In this document: positions 49,501 through 55,986 of the stretch, one piece after another | Layout of the letters: each line of letters opens with the position of its first letter | Numbering within the stretch: the first letter of the stretch is position 1 | Assembly (NCBI GenBank): GCA_963757135.1 | Contig: CAVWQE010000004.1 | Coordinates: 124,001 to 188,000 of the forward strand | Direction: 5' to 3' | Length of the DNA: 64,000 bases | From: Gp1-AA145 sp963757135 | GTDB taxonomy: Bacteria > Acidobacteriota > Terriglobia > Terriglobales > Acidobacteriaceae | The notes under the pieces: model-generated | The model's input: the letters and a program-made list of their open reading frames with translations, nothing else | Told to the model about the DNA's origin: nothing | Databases searched by the model: none | Program-made: the position numbers and the translations under genes

Positions 49501-50108
49501 ACATTTCAAGTGCGCTGATTGAATCGGGATATCAGTTCAATACTGAAAATTCCTCCATGTCTCCGTGTCTCGGTGGTGAAAAACGTTTTCACCGTCGGGA
49601 TGCATTGTGGAGCGCGGGGGCAGCTGCGAATGCGGTGGGACCGCTGCTTGAAGGACTTGACGAGCCGGACACAAAATCTCCATTAAAGATGATGAGCGAC
49701 GAAGAGCGACTGGTGGCGGATTTTCGCGGCACTGGCATGACGGTTGGGCCGCATCCGATGGCTTATCATCGTGCACGTTTGCAGAAGATGGGCGTGCGTG
49801 CGGCGATTGAACTGGGGAAAATCCCAGGTGGGCGAACGGTCCGCACAGCGGGGGGAGTGATCGCGCGGCAGCGTCCGGGGACAGCGAAAGGGTTCGTATT
49901 TTTGAGCCTGGAAGATGAAACCGGGGTTTCGAATGCGATTGTTACGCCGGATTTGTTTCAGAGGAACCGCCTATTGTTAAGTAGCGAACAGTTTTTGTTG
50001 ATTGAAGGCATTTTGCAAAATCAGGACGGCGTAATTTCGGTGAAGGCAGCGCGAGTGGAACCGCTGAATATTACGCGGGCGCAAAGCAGTTCGCATGATT
50101 TTCATTGA
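46521..50108 (+). CDS. dnaE2: DnaE2/ImuC, error-prone C-family DNA polymerase
   Basis: A 1,195-residue alpha-subunit-like translesion polymerase. The PHP domain starts MYVELHSRSAFSFLEGSS. The polymerase active-site aspartates sit in EWPDIDLDLPSGDDR, followed by QGRGSAANSAACYALGI (upstream) and MSCLPRLKPKRFYDIVVQVAIIRPGPI. The C-terminus holds the helix-hairpin-helix and OB regions (LEDETGVSNAIVTPDLF). Three blocks are not family sequence but in-frame repeats: about residues 72-121, 855-913 and 977-1020. Without them the length is near the DnaE2 norm of about 1,050. ATG 46521 is the start, six bases after a GTG in the same frame. Confidence 0.93.
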   Translation: MYVELHSRSAFSFLEGSSLPESLIARCAELQMPAMALLDRDGVYGAPRFHMAAKKAKIKAHIGAEATTEIFGLTNPKIDELTDLRIDKLKSQFSQWHDGEPTGRQSSNSSISKFGNSKINSFRLPLLVSCRAGYQNLCRLITKMKLRAAKSEGTVCEAELQEHAAGLICLTGGDDGPLAMALRRGGIEEARNATDRLIHIFGRENVYVELQRHFHREQELRNRAAIEIAQSLHLPLLATNGVRYATEDARQLADVFTAIRNHCALSAAGRLLARNSECHVKSPEEMARLFADLPEAIANTVELSSRLEFTLEDLGYEFPKYPVPDGESMMSFLRERAREGFESRYGRADADLQSRARSQIERELKLIEKLKLPGYFLMVWDLVRYCREQGILVQGRGSAANSAACYALGITAVDPVKMELLFERFLSEERGEWPDIDLDLPSGDDREKVIQYLYRRYGERGAAMTANVITYRNRMASREIGKALGFDPETLDKVSAAVANWEYRDANDAFDRRFHDAGLDLRHPRIRKYFELCEAIQDLPRHLGQHSGGMVICQGQLDSVVPLEPASMPGRVVVQWDKEDCADLGIIKVDLLGLGMMAVLKDSLNLIHDHYGEEVDLAQLPADDEEVYSTLQKADTIGMFQIESRAQMSCLPRLKPKRFYDIVVQVAIIRPGPIVGQMVNPYLERRQGRQAVTYAHPSLEPVLKRTLGVPLFQEQLLKIAMVVAGFSGGEAEELRRAMGFKRSEKRMREIEAKLRAGMTRNGISRQAQEEIVLSITSFALYGFPESHAASFALIAYASAYLKQYYLAAFTAALLNNQPMGFYSPATIVKDAQRHGLKVLPVDVTKSEWECTIERSAGKPAVGRRSLVVGETTVVGRRSLVVGQNLAPEGRKSLAQDVRPGYDLEQGHESRRDGPAVLRLGLRYVRGLHEEAGRAMVRERERAAFASIQDLARRVPELRKNELNTLAEIGALNAIGISPRRHGDTEKDLRMSPEYISSALIESGYQFNTENSSMSPCLGGEKRFHRRDALWSAGAAANAVGPLLEGLDEPDTKSPLKMMSDEERLVADFRGTGMTVGPHPMAYHRARLQKMGVRAAIELGKIPGGRTVRTAGGVIARQRPGTAKGFVFLSLEDETGVSNAIVTPDLFQRNRLLLSSEQFLLIEGILQNQDGVISVKAARVEPLNITRAQSSSHDFH
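46733..46884. repeat. AATTGACGAATT-type palindromic repeat in frame within dnaE2 (PHP region)
   Basis: The left half carries AATTGACGAATTGACGGATT and the right half AATTCGTCAATTAGTAAATT and GGCAATTCGAAAATT, roughly reverse complementary. The translated product is low-complexity (LTNPKIDELTDLRIDKLKSQ and on). Family sequence resumes at LPLLVSCRAGYQNLCRLI. Confidence 0.8.
49084..49258. repeat. Compound dispersed repeat in frame within dnaE2
   Basis: Two tandem GTCGTCGGTCGTTGGTCGTT units (49107-49166) are followed by a CCCC-AGAG-GGGC hairpin and a CCCAGGACGTACGTCCTGGG palindrome (49176-49220). The palindrome family recurs at 54986-55010 and in the IS200-like flanks; the GTCGTTGG family recurs at 38973 and 39688. 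Confidence 0.85.
49448..49580. repeat. CACAGAG-family palindrome in frame within dnaE2
   Basis: Arms 49448-49475 (TTCACCACGGAGACACGGAG and on) and 49553-49580 are reverse complementary at 25 of 28 positions. The element is the same family as 11781-11858. It encodes ISPRRHGDTEKDLRMSPEYI and on between family sequence LNAIG and HRRDALW. Confidence 0.9.
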
Positions 50109-50379
50109 ATTGCCCCTGCAGCCTCGGGCCGAAGGACAGTCGGCTCGCACAAAAAGGATTTTTCTTCTCCTCTAATCCCAACGACAAAAAGTATTCACCG
50201 CACATGCAGATTTATTTTGGAACAAAGAAGAATTTTTTATGCCAGAAATTCACAATTCCACAGCCGCTCGGGCTTAAAATAATTACATCACTCGCCACTA
50301 AGGATGTAATCAGCCGTTGGGTTGTTGCGTCAATGCGTGGCCCAAACACCATTTGACGAGAGGTTAAGGAGTTCAAGAA

Positions 50380-50616
50380 ATGCCAAAAGCAAAGACCCCC
50401 CGCACAATCAAACCAAAAGCAGAAAAGAAAGTGCTGCAAATGCCAGAAGCCAGCAATGGCAGTGGATCCGCTTCCCCGAATCTGGAGCTCGAATCGGAGA
50501 TTCGCGTGCGCGCTTACGAAATTTACGCGCAACGCGGTTATACCAATGGCCGCGAGGCGGAAGATTGGCTCGAAGCTGAGCGCGAAGTGAAAGCCCGCCA
50601 AGGGAACAGGGCCTAA
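50380..50616 (+). CDS. DUF2934 mini-protein
   Basis: A 78-residue protein. A basic, disordered N-terminus (MPKAKTPRTIKPKAEKKVLQ) leads to a compact DUF2934 domain: EIRVRAYEIYAQRGYTNGREAEDWLEAEREVKARQ. DUF2934 proteins are small, common in acidobacteria and proteobacteria, and of unknown function. A GAGG-type site (GAGAGGTTAAGGAG) lies 10-20 bases upstream of the ATG. The gene stands alone, 271 bases after dnaE2 and 219 before ccmF. Confidence 0.85.
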   Translation: MPKAKTPRTIKPKAEKKVLQMPEASNGSGSASPNLELESEIRVRAYEIYAQRGYTNGREAEDWLEAEREVKARQGNRA

Positions 50617-50835
50617 ACAGCGTAAAGGGCAATCGCTCTAAAACCAAGTTAGGCTGAAACACGCCATTGCGCGTGCCGGAAGCGCCCAAGTTCTTCTGTG
50701 AGGGATGAGGCGTGTACCGGCTTGTGCCAATCGGGCCCGGCCGACGAACTCAACCGGGCCGGGCGAGCCGCACCCTTCGTTCATTGCCTTGGATTTGCGT
50801 ATGCTGGTGCAAGTCTGAAAAAATAGAAGTCCACA

Positions 50836-52899
50836 ATGTCACAAGTTGGTAGTTTTGCTCTTATAGTCGCGCTGGCGCTGAGCGGCTACTCGTTTCTTGG
50901 CGGACTTTACGCTCTCATCAGAAAAGGTCCCGGATCTGCGCAGTTGAACGAAACCGCGCGGCGCGCGGGAATTGCCAGCTTTGTCGCCGTATTCCTGGGC
51001 GCGCTGGTGCTGGTCGTATCGGCGTTCCGCAACGACTTTTCGATCGCCTACATATATCAGCACAGCAATCGCGATCTTCCACTTCCCTACAAGTTTGCGA
51101 CTCTCTGGTCGGGACAGGAAGGCTCGCTTCTTTTCTGGTCGCTACTGCTCTCCGGGTATGGCCTGGTACTGCGTCTTCGGTATAAGACAGATGAACGCCT
51201 GTTTGCGCATGCGTCGGTGGTGATTGCCGCAGTACAGGTTTTCTTTCTGCTCCTGCTGAATTTTGCGGCGCGCCCATTTTCGATCATGCAAGGAAACATT
51301 CCGGCAGACGGCGCGGGGCTGAATCCATTGCTGCAATATCCGGAGATGGTGATTCATCCGCCGATGCTGTATCTCGGATATGTCGGCTTCACCGTGCCAT
51401 TCGCGTTTGCACTGGGCGCACTGGCGATGAAGTATCCGGGCGACAAGTGGATCCACATTACGCGGCGATGGACGATGGTGACGTGGGGATTCTTGACGCT
51501 GGGAATTCCACTGGGCGCGCATTGGGCGTACAACGTGCTTGGCTGGGGCGGCTACTGGGGATGGGACCCGGTCGAGAATGCGTCGCTGATGCCGTGGCTT
51601 ACCGGCACGGCGTTTCTGCATTCAGTCATGATGCAGGAAAAGCGCGGCATGCTGAAAACGTGGAACATGTGGCTGGTATTCACGACGTTCATGCTGTCGA
51701 TTTTCGGGACTTTCCTGACGCGCAGCGGCGTGGTCAATTCGGTTCACGCGTTTGCGCAGTCTTCAATCGGCGACTGGTTCGTTGCGTTTCTGGCCATAAT
51801 TCTGGCGGTGTGCGCGTATCTGTATTGGAAGAATCGTGAGCATTTGAAGAGCGAGCACCAGTTGGAATCGATGATTTCGCGCGAGTCGAGTTTCCTGTTC
51901 AACAACTGGCTGTTTCTGCTGATCTGCTTCACCGTTTTGTGGGGAACGCTTTTCCCAGTGCTGTCGGAACTGGTGCAGGGGCACAAGGTCACAGTCGGGC
52001 CGCCGTTTTTTAACAACGTGGCGGTGCCGTTTGCGTTGTTGCTGCTGTTGCTGACAGCTGTGGGACCGCTGCTGGCATGGCGAAAGACATCTTTCGAAAG
52101 TTTGAAACGGAATTTTCTGTGGCCAGCGATGGGAGCATTAGCGGTTGGCGTCTTTCTGGTAGCAACGCCGCCCGCTTGGGGAGCGCCGTTCGGCATGCGT
52201 CCGTGGGCAGACTTATCTTATTTATATGCACTGATGACAGCGGTGCTGGGCGCGCTGGTGATTTTTACGGTGGCATCGGAGTTTATTCGCGGCGGACGAG
52301 TGATTGCCGGAAAAACAGGCCGCGGCCTGACAGGCGGAATGGTGCAACTCGCGCATCGCAATACGAGGCGGTACGGCGGATACATCGTTCATCTGGGAAT
52401 CGCGCTGATCTGTATCGGGGTGCTGGGAACGCCGCTGAATCAGTCATCTGAAAAAGAGATGGCTTTTGGAGACAAGCTTGTGATCGGGCCATATACGCTG
52501 GTGGGCCGGTCATACACGCAGGAAGAGAATCCGAATTACAGCAGCGATATCGCGATCATGGATGTGTATAAGGGCGGCAAGCAGATTGACACGCTGTATC
52601 CGGAGAGCCGGTTCTATGCGGCAACGCAGCAGCCACAGCATATTCCAACGGTGCGATCGACGCTGAAAGAGGATTTGTACGTCGTCTATGAAGGACAAAA
52701 CCAGGACACTGGCAGGCCGATCATCAAAGCGCATTTGAACCCGCTGGTTTCGTGGATATGGATTGGCGTGCTGGTAATGATTTTCGGAACAGTGTTGGCG
52801 CTGGTACCGAACGCCGCGCCGATACGCGCTACCGTACGCGACACGGTAAGCGCGAGGGATGTAATGCCTCATCCGGCACCGGTGGGAGCGGGCGATTGA
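50836..52899 (+). CDS. ccmF: Cytochrome c-type biogenesis protein CcmF (heme lyase)
   Basis: A 687-residue polytopic membrane protein that ligates heme to apocytochrome c. The WWD heme-handling motif is GGYWGWDPVENASLMPWL. Conserved histidines and transmembrane segments match CcmF (ALWSGQEGSLLFWSLLLS; NPLLQYPEMVIHPPMLYLGYVGF; TRSGVVNSVHAF). The C-terminal periplasmic domain follows (YTLVGRSYTQEENPNYSSDIAIMDVYKGG). It starts the operon: the next start TTG overlaps its stop codon by 3 bases. The other System I genes (ccmABCDE, ccmG) are not in this window. Confidence 0.95.
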   Translation: MSQVGSFALIVALALSGYSFLGGLYALIRKGPGSAQLNETARRAGIASFVAVFLGALVLVVSAFRNDFSIAYIYQHSNRDLPLPYKFATLWSGQEGSLLFWSLLLSGYGLVLRLRYKTDERLFAHASVVIAAVQVFFLLLLNFAARPFSIMQGNIPADGAGLNPLLQYPEMVIHPPMLYLGYVGFTVPFAFALGALAMKYPGDKWIHITRRWTMVTWGFLTLGIPLGAHWAYNVLGWGGYWGWDPVENASLMPWLTGTAFLHSVMMQEKRGMLKTWNMWLVFTTFMLSIFGTFLTRSGVVNSVHAFAQSSIGDWFVAFLAIILAVCAYLYWKNREHLKSEHQLESMISRESSFLFNNWLFLLICFTVLWGTLFPVLSELVQGHKVTVGPPFFNNVAVPFALLLLLLTAVGPLLAWRKTSFESLKRNFLWPAMGALAVGVFLVATPPAWGAPFGMRPWADLSYLYALMTAVLGALVIFTVASEFIRGGRVIAGKTGRGLTGGMVQLAHRNTRRYGGYIVHLGIALICIGVLGTPLNQSSEKEMAFGDKLVIGPYTLVGRSYTQEENPNYSSDIAIMDVYKGGKQIDTLYPESRFYAATQQPQHIPTVRSTLKEDLYVVYEGQNQDTGRPIIKAHLNPLVSWIWIGVLVMIFGTVLALVPNAAPIRATVRDTVSARDVMPHPAPVGAGD

Positions 52900-53378
52900 A
52901 GCATTTTTCGCAGCATCGATTGAGGCTCGCAGGGGTGATCTGCCTGGCGCTCGTCATTTTCCCCGCCGCGGGAGACAACTCGGCACGGGTGGATAAGCTA
53001 GGCCACAAGCTGATCTGCATGTGCGGCTGCGAACAGGTGTTACTCGAGTGTAATCATTACGGATGTCCTTATCTCACGCCGGAGCACCGGGAACTTACCG
53101 CCGCGGTGGACGGCGGCAGAAGCAATGAGGATATATTGAGCGCGTTCGTGAATGAATACGGGCCTACCGTCTTGGCTGCCCCTCCAAACACCGGGTTCAA
53201 CCGGGTAGCATGGCTCATGCCGTTTTTCGCGCTGGCCATCGGAGTATCCGGCGTGGTGCTGGTGGTAAGAAACTGGCGGGGACATCCCGCACCTGCGGTG
53301 GCGACGGGCAGCGGCGCCAAAGGTGCGACTGAACTCGATCGCTTCCGCGAGCAGGCGCGCCGGGAGACGGAACTGTGA
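52896..53378 (+). CDS. ccmH: CcmH/CycL-type cytochrome c biogenesis protein
   Basis: A 160-residue thioredoxin-like-reducing partner for apocytochrome c. A signal or anchor segment (about 10-24), then the redox motif region LICMCGCEQVLLECNHYGCP, with PEHRELTAAVDGGRSNEDILSAFVNEYGPTVLAAPP typical of CcmH, and one C-terminal transmembrane helix (about 105-127). The start TTG overlaps the ccmF stop codon. It has an extra cysteine pair relative to E. coli CcmH (CMCGC then NHYGC). Confidence 0.9.
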   Translation: MKHFSQHRLRLAGVICLALVIFPAAGDNSARVDKLGHKLICMCGCEQVLLECNHYGCPYLTPEHRELTAAVDGGRSNEDILSAFVNEYGPTVLAAPPNTGFNRVAWLMPFFALAIGVSGVVLVVRNWRGHPAPAVATGSGAKGATELDRFREQARRETEL

Positions 53379-53680
53379 TTCTTCTGGGATGCATTGCGCT
53401 AACGGCGCTCGCGGTGATTTACGTCTTCAACGTGCCGGACTCGGTTTCGGCGGGGCCGGAGAAGACGCGCGTGTCTTTTCTTGAGGAGCGGAAGGAAGCG
53501 GTCTATGAAAATCTGCGCGATCTGAATTTTGAATACAAGGCGGGCAAAGTTCCGGATGTGGACTATCAGAACCTGAAAGGCTCGCTGGAAGCGGAAGCGG
53601 CGGGAATTCTGGCGGAGATTTCGCGATTAGACGCCGGACCACCGGTTGCAGTTCGGAACACGAAGGGACAAAAAGTTTGA
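53375..53680 (+). CDS. Short CcmI-like protein
   Basis: A 101-residue protein with one N-terminal helix (MILLGCIALTALAVIYVFNV) and a charged coiled region: FLEERKEAVYENLRDLNFEYKAGKVPDVDYQNLKGSLEAEAAGILAEI. The region resembles the N-terminal part of CcmI/CycH, the apocytochrome chaperone, but the TPR domain is absent. The GTG start overlaps the ccmH stop by 4 bases (GTGA), and its own stop overlaps the next gene (TTGA). It would sit in the membrane with CcmF and CcmH. Confidence 0.75.
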   Translation: MILLGCIALTALAVIYVFNVPDSVSAGPEKTRVSFLEERKEAVYENLRDLNFEYKAGKVPDVDYQNLKGSLEAEAAGILAEISRLDAGPPVAVRNTKGQKV

Positions 53681-54882
53681 AAGCAAGATTCGCAATCCGA
53701 CGCGTGGCGGCTTTGTCGCTGGCAATCTTATTTTTCGCCGCGCATTCGTGGGCGGCAAAGCTAACCGGGACGATCACCAATGGGACGACCGGCAAGCCGT
53801 CGGCTGGAGACGAAGTCATATTGATCAAGCTGGCGGCGGGAATGGAGGAAGCCGGACACACCAAGACCGACGCACAGGGAAAATTCAGCTTCACCTTCGA
53901 TGACGACAAGGGCATGCACTTGGTACGTGCCATTCATCAGGGAGTGACCTATCACCAGCCGGCGCCTCCCGGGTCGGAGTCGGTGAGCGTGACGGTGTAT
54001 GACGTTGGTGCGAAGGTCGAAGGCATCAAGGCGGTAGCAGACTTGATGTACGTGCAGGCCCAGCAGGGGAAGCTTGGCATCACCCGAATTTTCGCGGTAG
54101 ATAATACATCGAAGCCTCCCCGCACGCAGATGAATGATTCGAACTTTGAGTTCTATGTTCCCCAGGGAGCCGAGATCGACGAGGCACAGGCGCAAACTGC
54201 GGGCGGCCAGGGAGTAAACATTCAGCCCGCGCCGCAGGCGCAGAAGGGGCGATACGCGTTTGTGTTTCCGCTGCGGCCGGGGCAGACGCAGTTTCAGGTT
54301 ACGTATCACCTTCCCTACAGCGGAAAGGCGACGATTGATCCACAGCTGATTTATCCGCTGCAGCATTTCGTGGCGGTGTTGCCGCGGTCGATCAGTTTCA
54401 CTCCGGCGCAGACCGGAGTTTATGAAGACAAGCAGCCGCCCGATCAGCCCGACGGAATCGCCGAAGTGGCGAACAATCCGCAGCCGGGACAAAAGCTGAC
54501 GTTTGATATCTCCGGGGAGGGGATGCTGCAAAGCCAGGACCAGCAAGCAAGCAACGGTCATACCGATGCGCCTGCGGCTGACTCGCGGCCCGGAGGAGGA
54601 CTAGGCGCGCCGATTGAAGCGCCGGATCCGCTGGATAAATATCGATGGTGGATTATCGGCGGATTCGGGATCGTGCTGGGAACGGGCGCGGTTTACACCG
54701 TCAATCGGTCGAGGGGTTCGGCGCCGGCGAATGCTTCGGGCGGGCTGCTTGAAGGGTTGAAGGAAGAATTGTTTCAACTCGAAATGGAACACAAGCAAGG
54801 TCAGATTTCCGATGCGGAGTACGCGAAGACCAAGGCCGCGCTCGACCAGACGTTGACCAGAGCGATCAAGCGGCGGGGGTAG
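53677..54882 (+). CDS. Secreted carboxypeptidase-regulatory-like (peptidase-M14-linker) domain protein
   Basis: A 401-residue protein with a signal peptide (MKARFAIRRVAALSLAILFFAAHSWA). A transthyretin-like regulatory domain follows (KLTGTITNGTTGKPSAGDEVILIKLAAGMEEAGHTKTDAQGKFSFTF). Then comes an Ig-like middle (residues 110-270), a Gln/Asp-rich linker, one transmembrane helix (about 326-344, WWIIGGFGIVLGTGAVYTV) and a C-terminal helical region (LEGLKEELFQLEMEHKQGQISDAEYAKTKAALDQ) that mirrors the preceding CcmI-like protein. Co-translation with the ccm genes suggests a role in cytochrome maturation; its function is unproven. Confidence 0.78.
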   Translation: MKARFAIRRVAALSLAILFFAAHSWAAKLTGTITNGTTGKPSAGDEVILIKLAAGMEEAGHTKTDAQGKFSFTFDDDKGMHLVRAIHQGVTYHQPAPPGSESVSVTVYDVGAKVEGIKAVADLMYVQAQQGKLGITRIFAVDNTSKPPRTQMNDSNFEFYVPQGAEIDEAQAQTAGGQGVNIQPAPQAQKGRYAFVFPLRPGQTQFQVTYHLPYSGKATIDPQLIYPLQHFVAVLPRSISFTPAQTGVYEDKQPPDQPDGIAEVANNPQPGQKLTFDISGEGMLQSQDQQASNGHTDAPAADSRPGGGLGAPIEAPDPLDKYRWWIIGGFGIVLGTGAVYTVNRSRGSAPANASGGLLEGLKEELFQLEMEHKQGQISDAEYAKTKAALDQTLTRAIKRRG

Positions 54883-54985
54883 TGGCGATTTGCCCGTCCG
54901 AAAATCAGAAACGGCCGGGGCACGCCGTTTATCCCTCGGCATTGGTCCGGTCGTCCCTACGGGACTATCTGCACATTACGCTTCT

Positions 54986-55098
54986 TACCCAGGGCTTCCG
55001 CCCTGGGCTAAGCTGGTTCGCTCCTGCGGAGCTAAATTTAACGGCTAATACAGAGCTGAATTCGGCGAATAATACGGAGCTAGATTCAGCGAATCATA
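54986..55098. repeat. Palindromic unit and short tandem repeat upstream of the fucose operon
   Basis: A CCCAGGGC-TTCC-GCCCTGGG hairpin (54988-55008) and GCTCC-TGCGGAGC hairpin (55020-55033) belong to the same family as the repeat inside dnaE2. They are followed by two to three copies of a ~24-base unit (AATACAGAGCTGAATTCGGC then GAAT; AATACGGAGCTAGATTCAGC then GAAT) at about 55048-55098. Confidence 0.75.
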
Positions 55099-55122
55099 TT
55101 CATCTCCGTTAATATCTTCCGC

Positions 55123-55956
55123 ATGTGGATTGACGCACACCAGCACTTCTGGCGCTACAACCCGGACGAATATGGCTGGATTGATGATTCGATGGCGCGG
55201 TTGCGGCGTGACTTTCTGCCGTTGGACTTGCAGCCAGAGATTGAAAGCGCTGGATTTGACGGCTGCGTCGCAGTGCAGGCACGGCAGACACTGGAAGAGA
55301 CGCGCTGGCTGCTTGAGCTGGCAGCAAATTCGCAATTTATTCTCGGCGTGATCGGCTGGGCGGACCTGCAGTCGGACAACGTGCGTTCGCAATTGAAGAA
55401 ATTTAGCGACAATCCAAAGCAACTTGGTGTCCGGCATGTGGTCCAGGGCGAACCGGACGACCGTTTCATGCTGCGTGCGGAGTTTCAGCGTGGCGTGGCG
55501 GCGCTCGAGGAATTCGGTTTGACCTACGACATCCTTATATATCCGCGGCATCTGCCGGTCGCGGCAGAATTTGTGAAGCGATTTCCGCAGCAGCGTTTTG
55601 TGCTCGACCATCTGGCCAAGCCGTTCATCAAACGCGGCGAAATTGAACCCTGGCGCTCAAACCTGCGGCGGCTTGCGGATTTTTCGAATGTTTATTGCAA
55701 ACTCTCTGGCATGGTAACGGAGGCGGACTGGCAGGCGTGGACAGTAGAGCAGATTGCTCCTTATCTGAAGACCGCGCTCGAATGCTTTGGGGCGGAACGG
55801 TTGATGATCGGCTCGGACTGGCCGGTGTGTACGATCGCAGGTTCGTATGCTCGTACCATGAACCTGGTAATCGAGTTTCTTAAGGGATATCCGGATGCTG
55901 AGCGCGACGCCGTTTTAGGCGGCACCGCGGCGAAGTTCTGGCGGCTGCGAACATAA
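55123..55956 (+). CDS. Amidohydrolase-2 family lactonase, L-fuconolactonase-like
   Basis: A 277-residue TIM-barrel hydrolase. It opens MWIDAHQHFWRYNPDEYGWID, with the HxH metal motif. LDHLAKPFIKRGEIEPWRSNLRRLADFSNVYCKLSGM and LMIGSDWPVCTIAG supply later metal and active-site residues. This is the L-fucono-1,5-lactonase / L-rhamnonolactonase group, opening the lactone made by an L-fucose dehydrogenase. It begins a six-gene tightly spaced group: 30 bases to the next start. The Campylobacter jejuni fuc cluster has the same type of protein (Cj0487). Confidence 0.88.
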   Translation: MWIDAHQHFWRYNPDEYGWIDDSMARLRRDFLPLDLQPEIESAGFDGCVAVQARQTLEETRWLLELAANSQFILGVIGWADLQSDNVRSQLKKFSDNPKQLGVRHVVQGEPDDRFMLRAEFQRGVAALEEFGLTYDILIYPRHLPVAAEFVKRFPQQRFVLDHLAKPFIKRGEIEPWRSNLRRLADFSNVYCKLSGMVTEADWQAWTVEQIAPYLKTALECFGAERLMIGSDWPVCTIAGSYARTMNLVIEFLKGYPDAERDAVLGGTAAKFWRLRT

Positions 55957-55986
55957 TCGCCGCCTGCATTAGAATTGACCATCACC

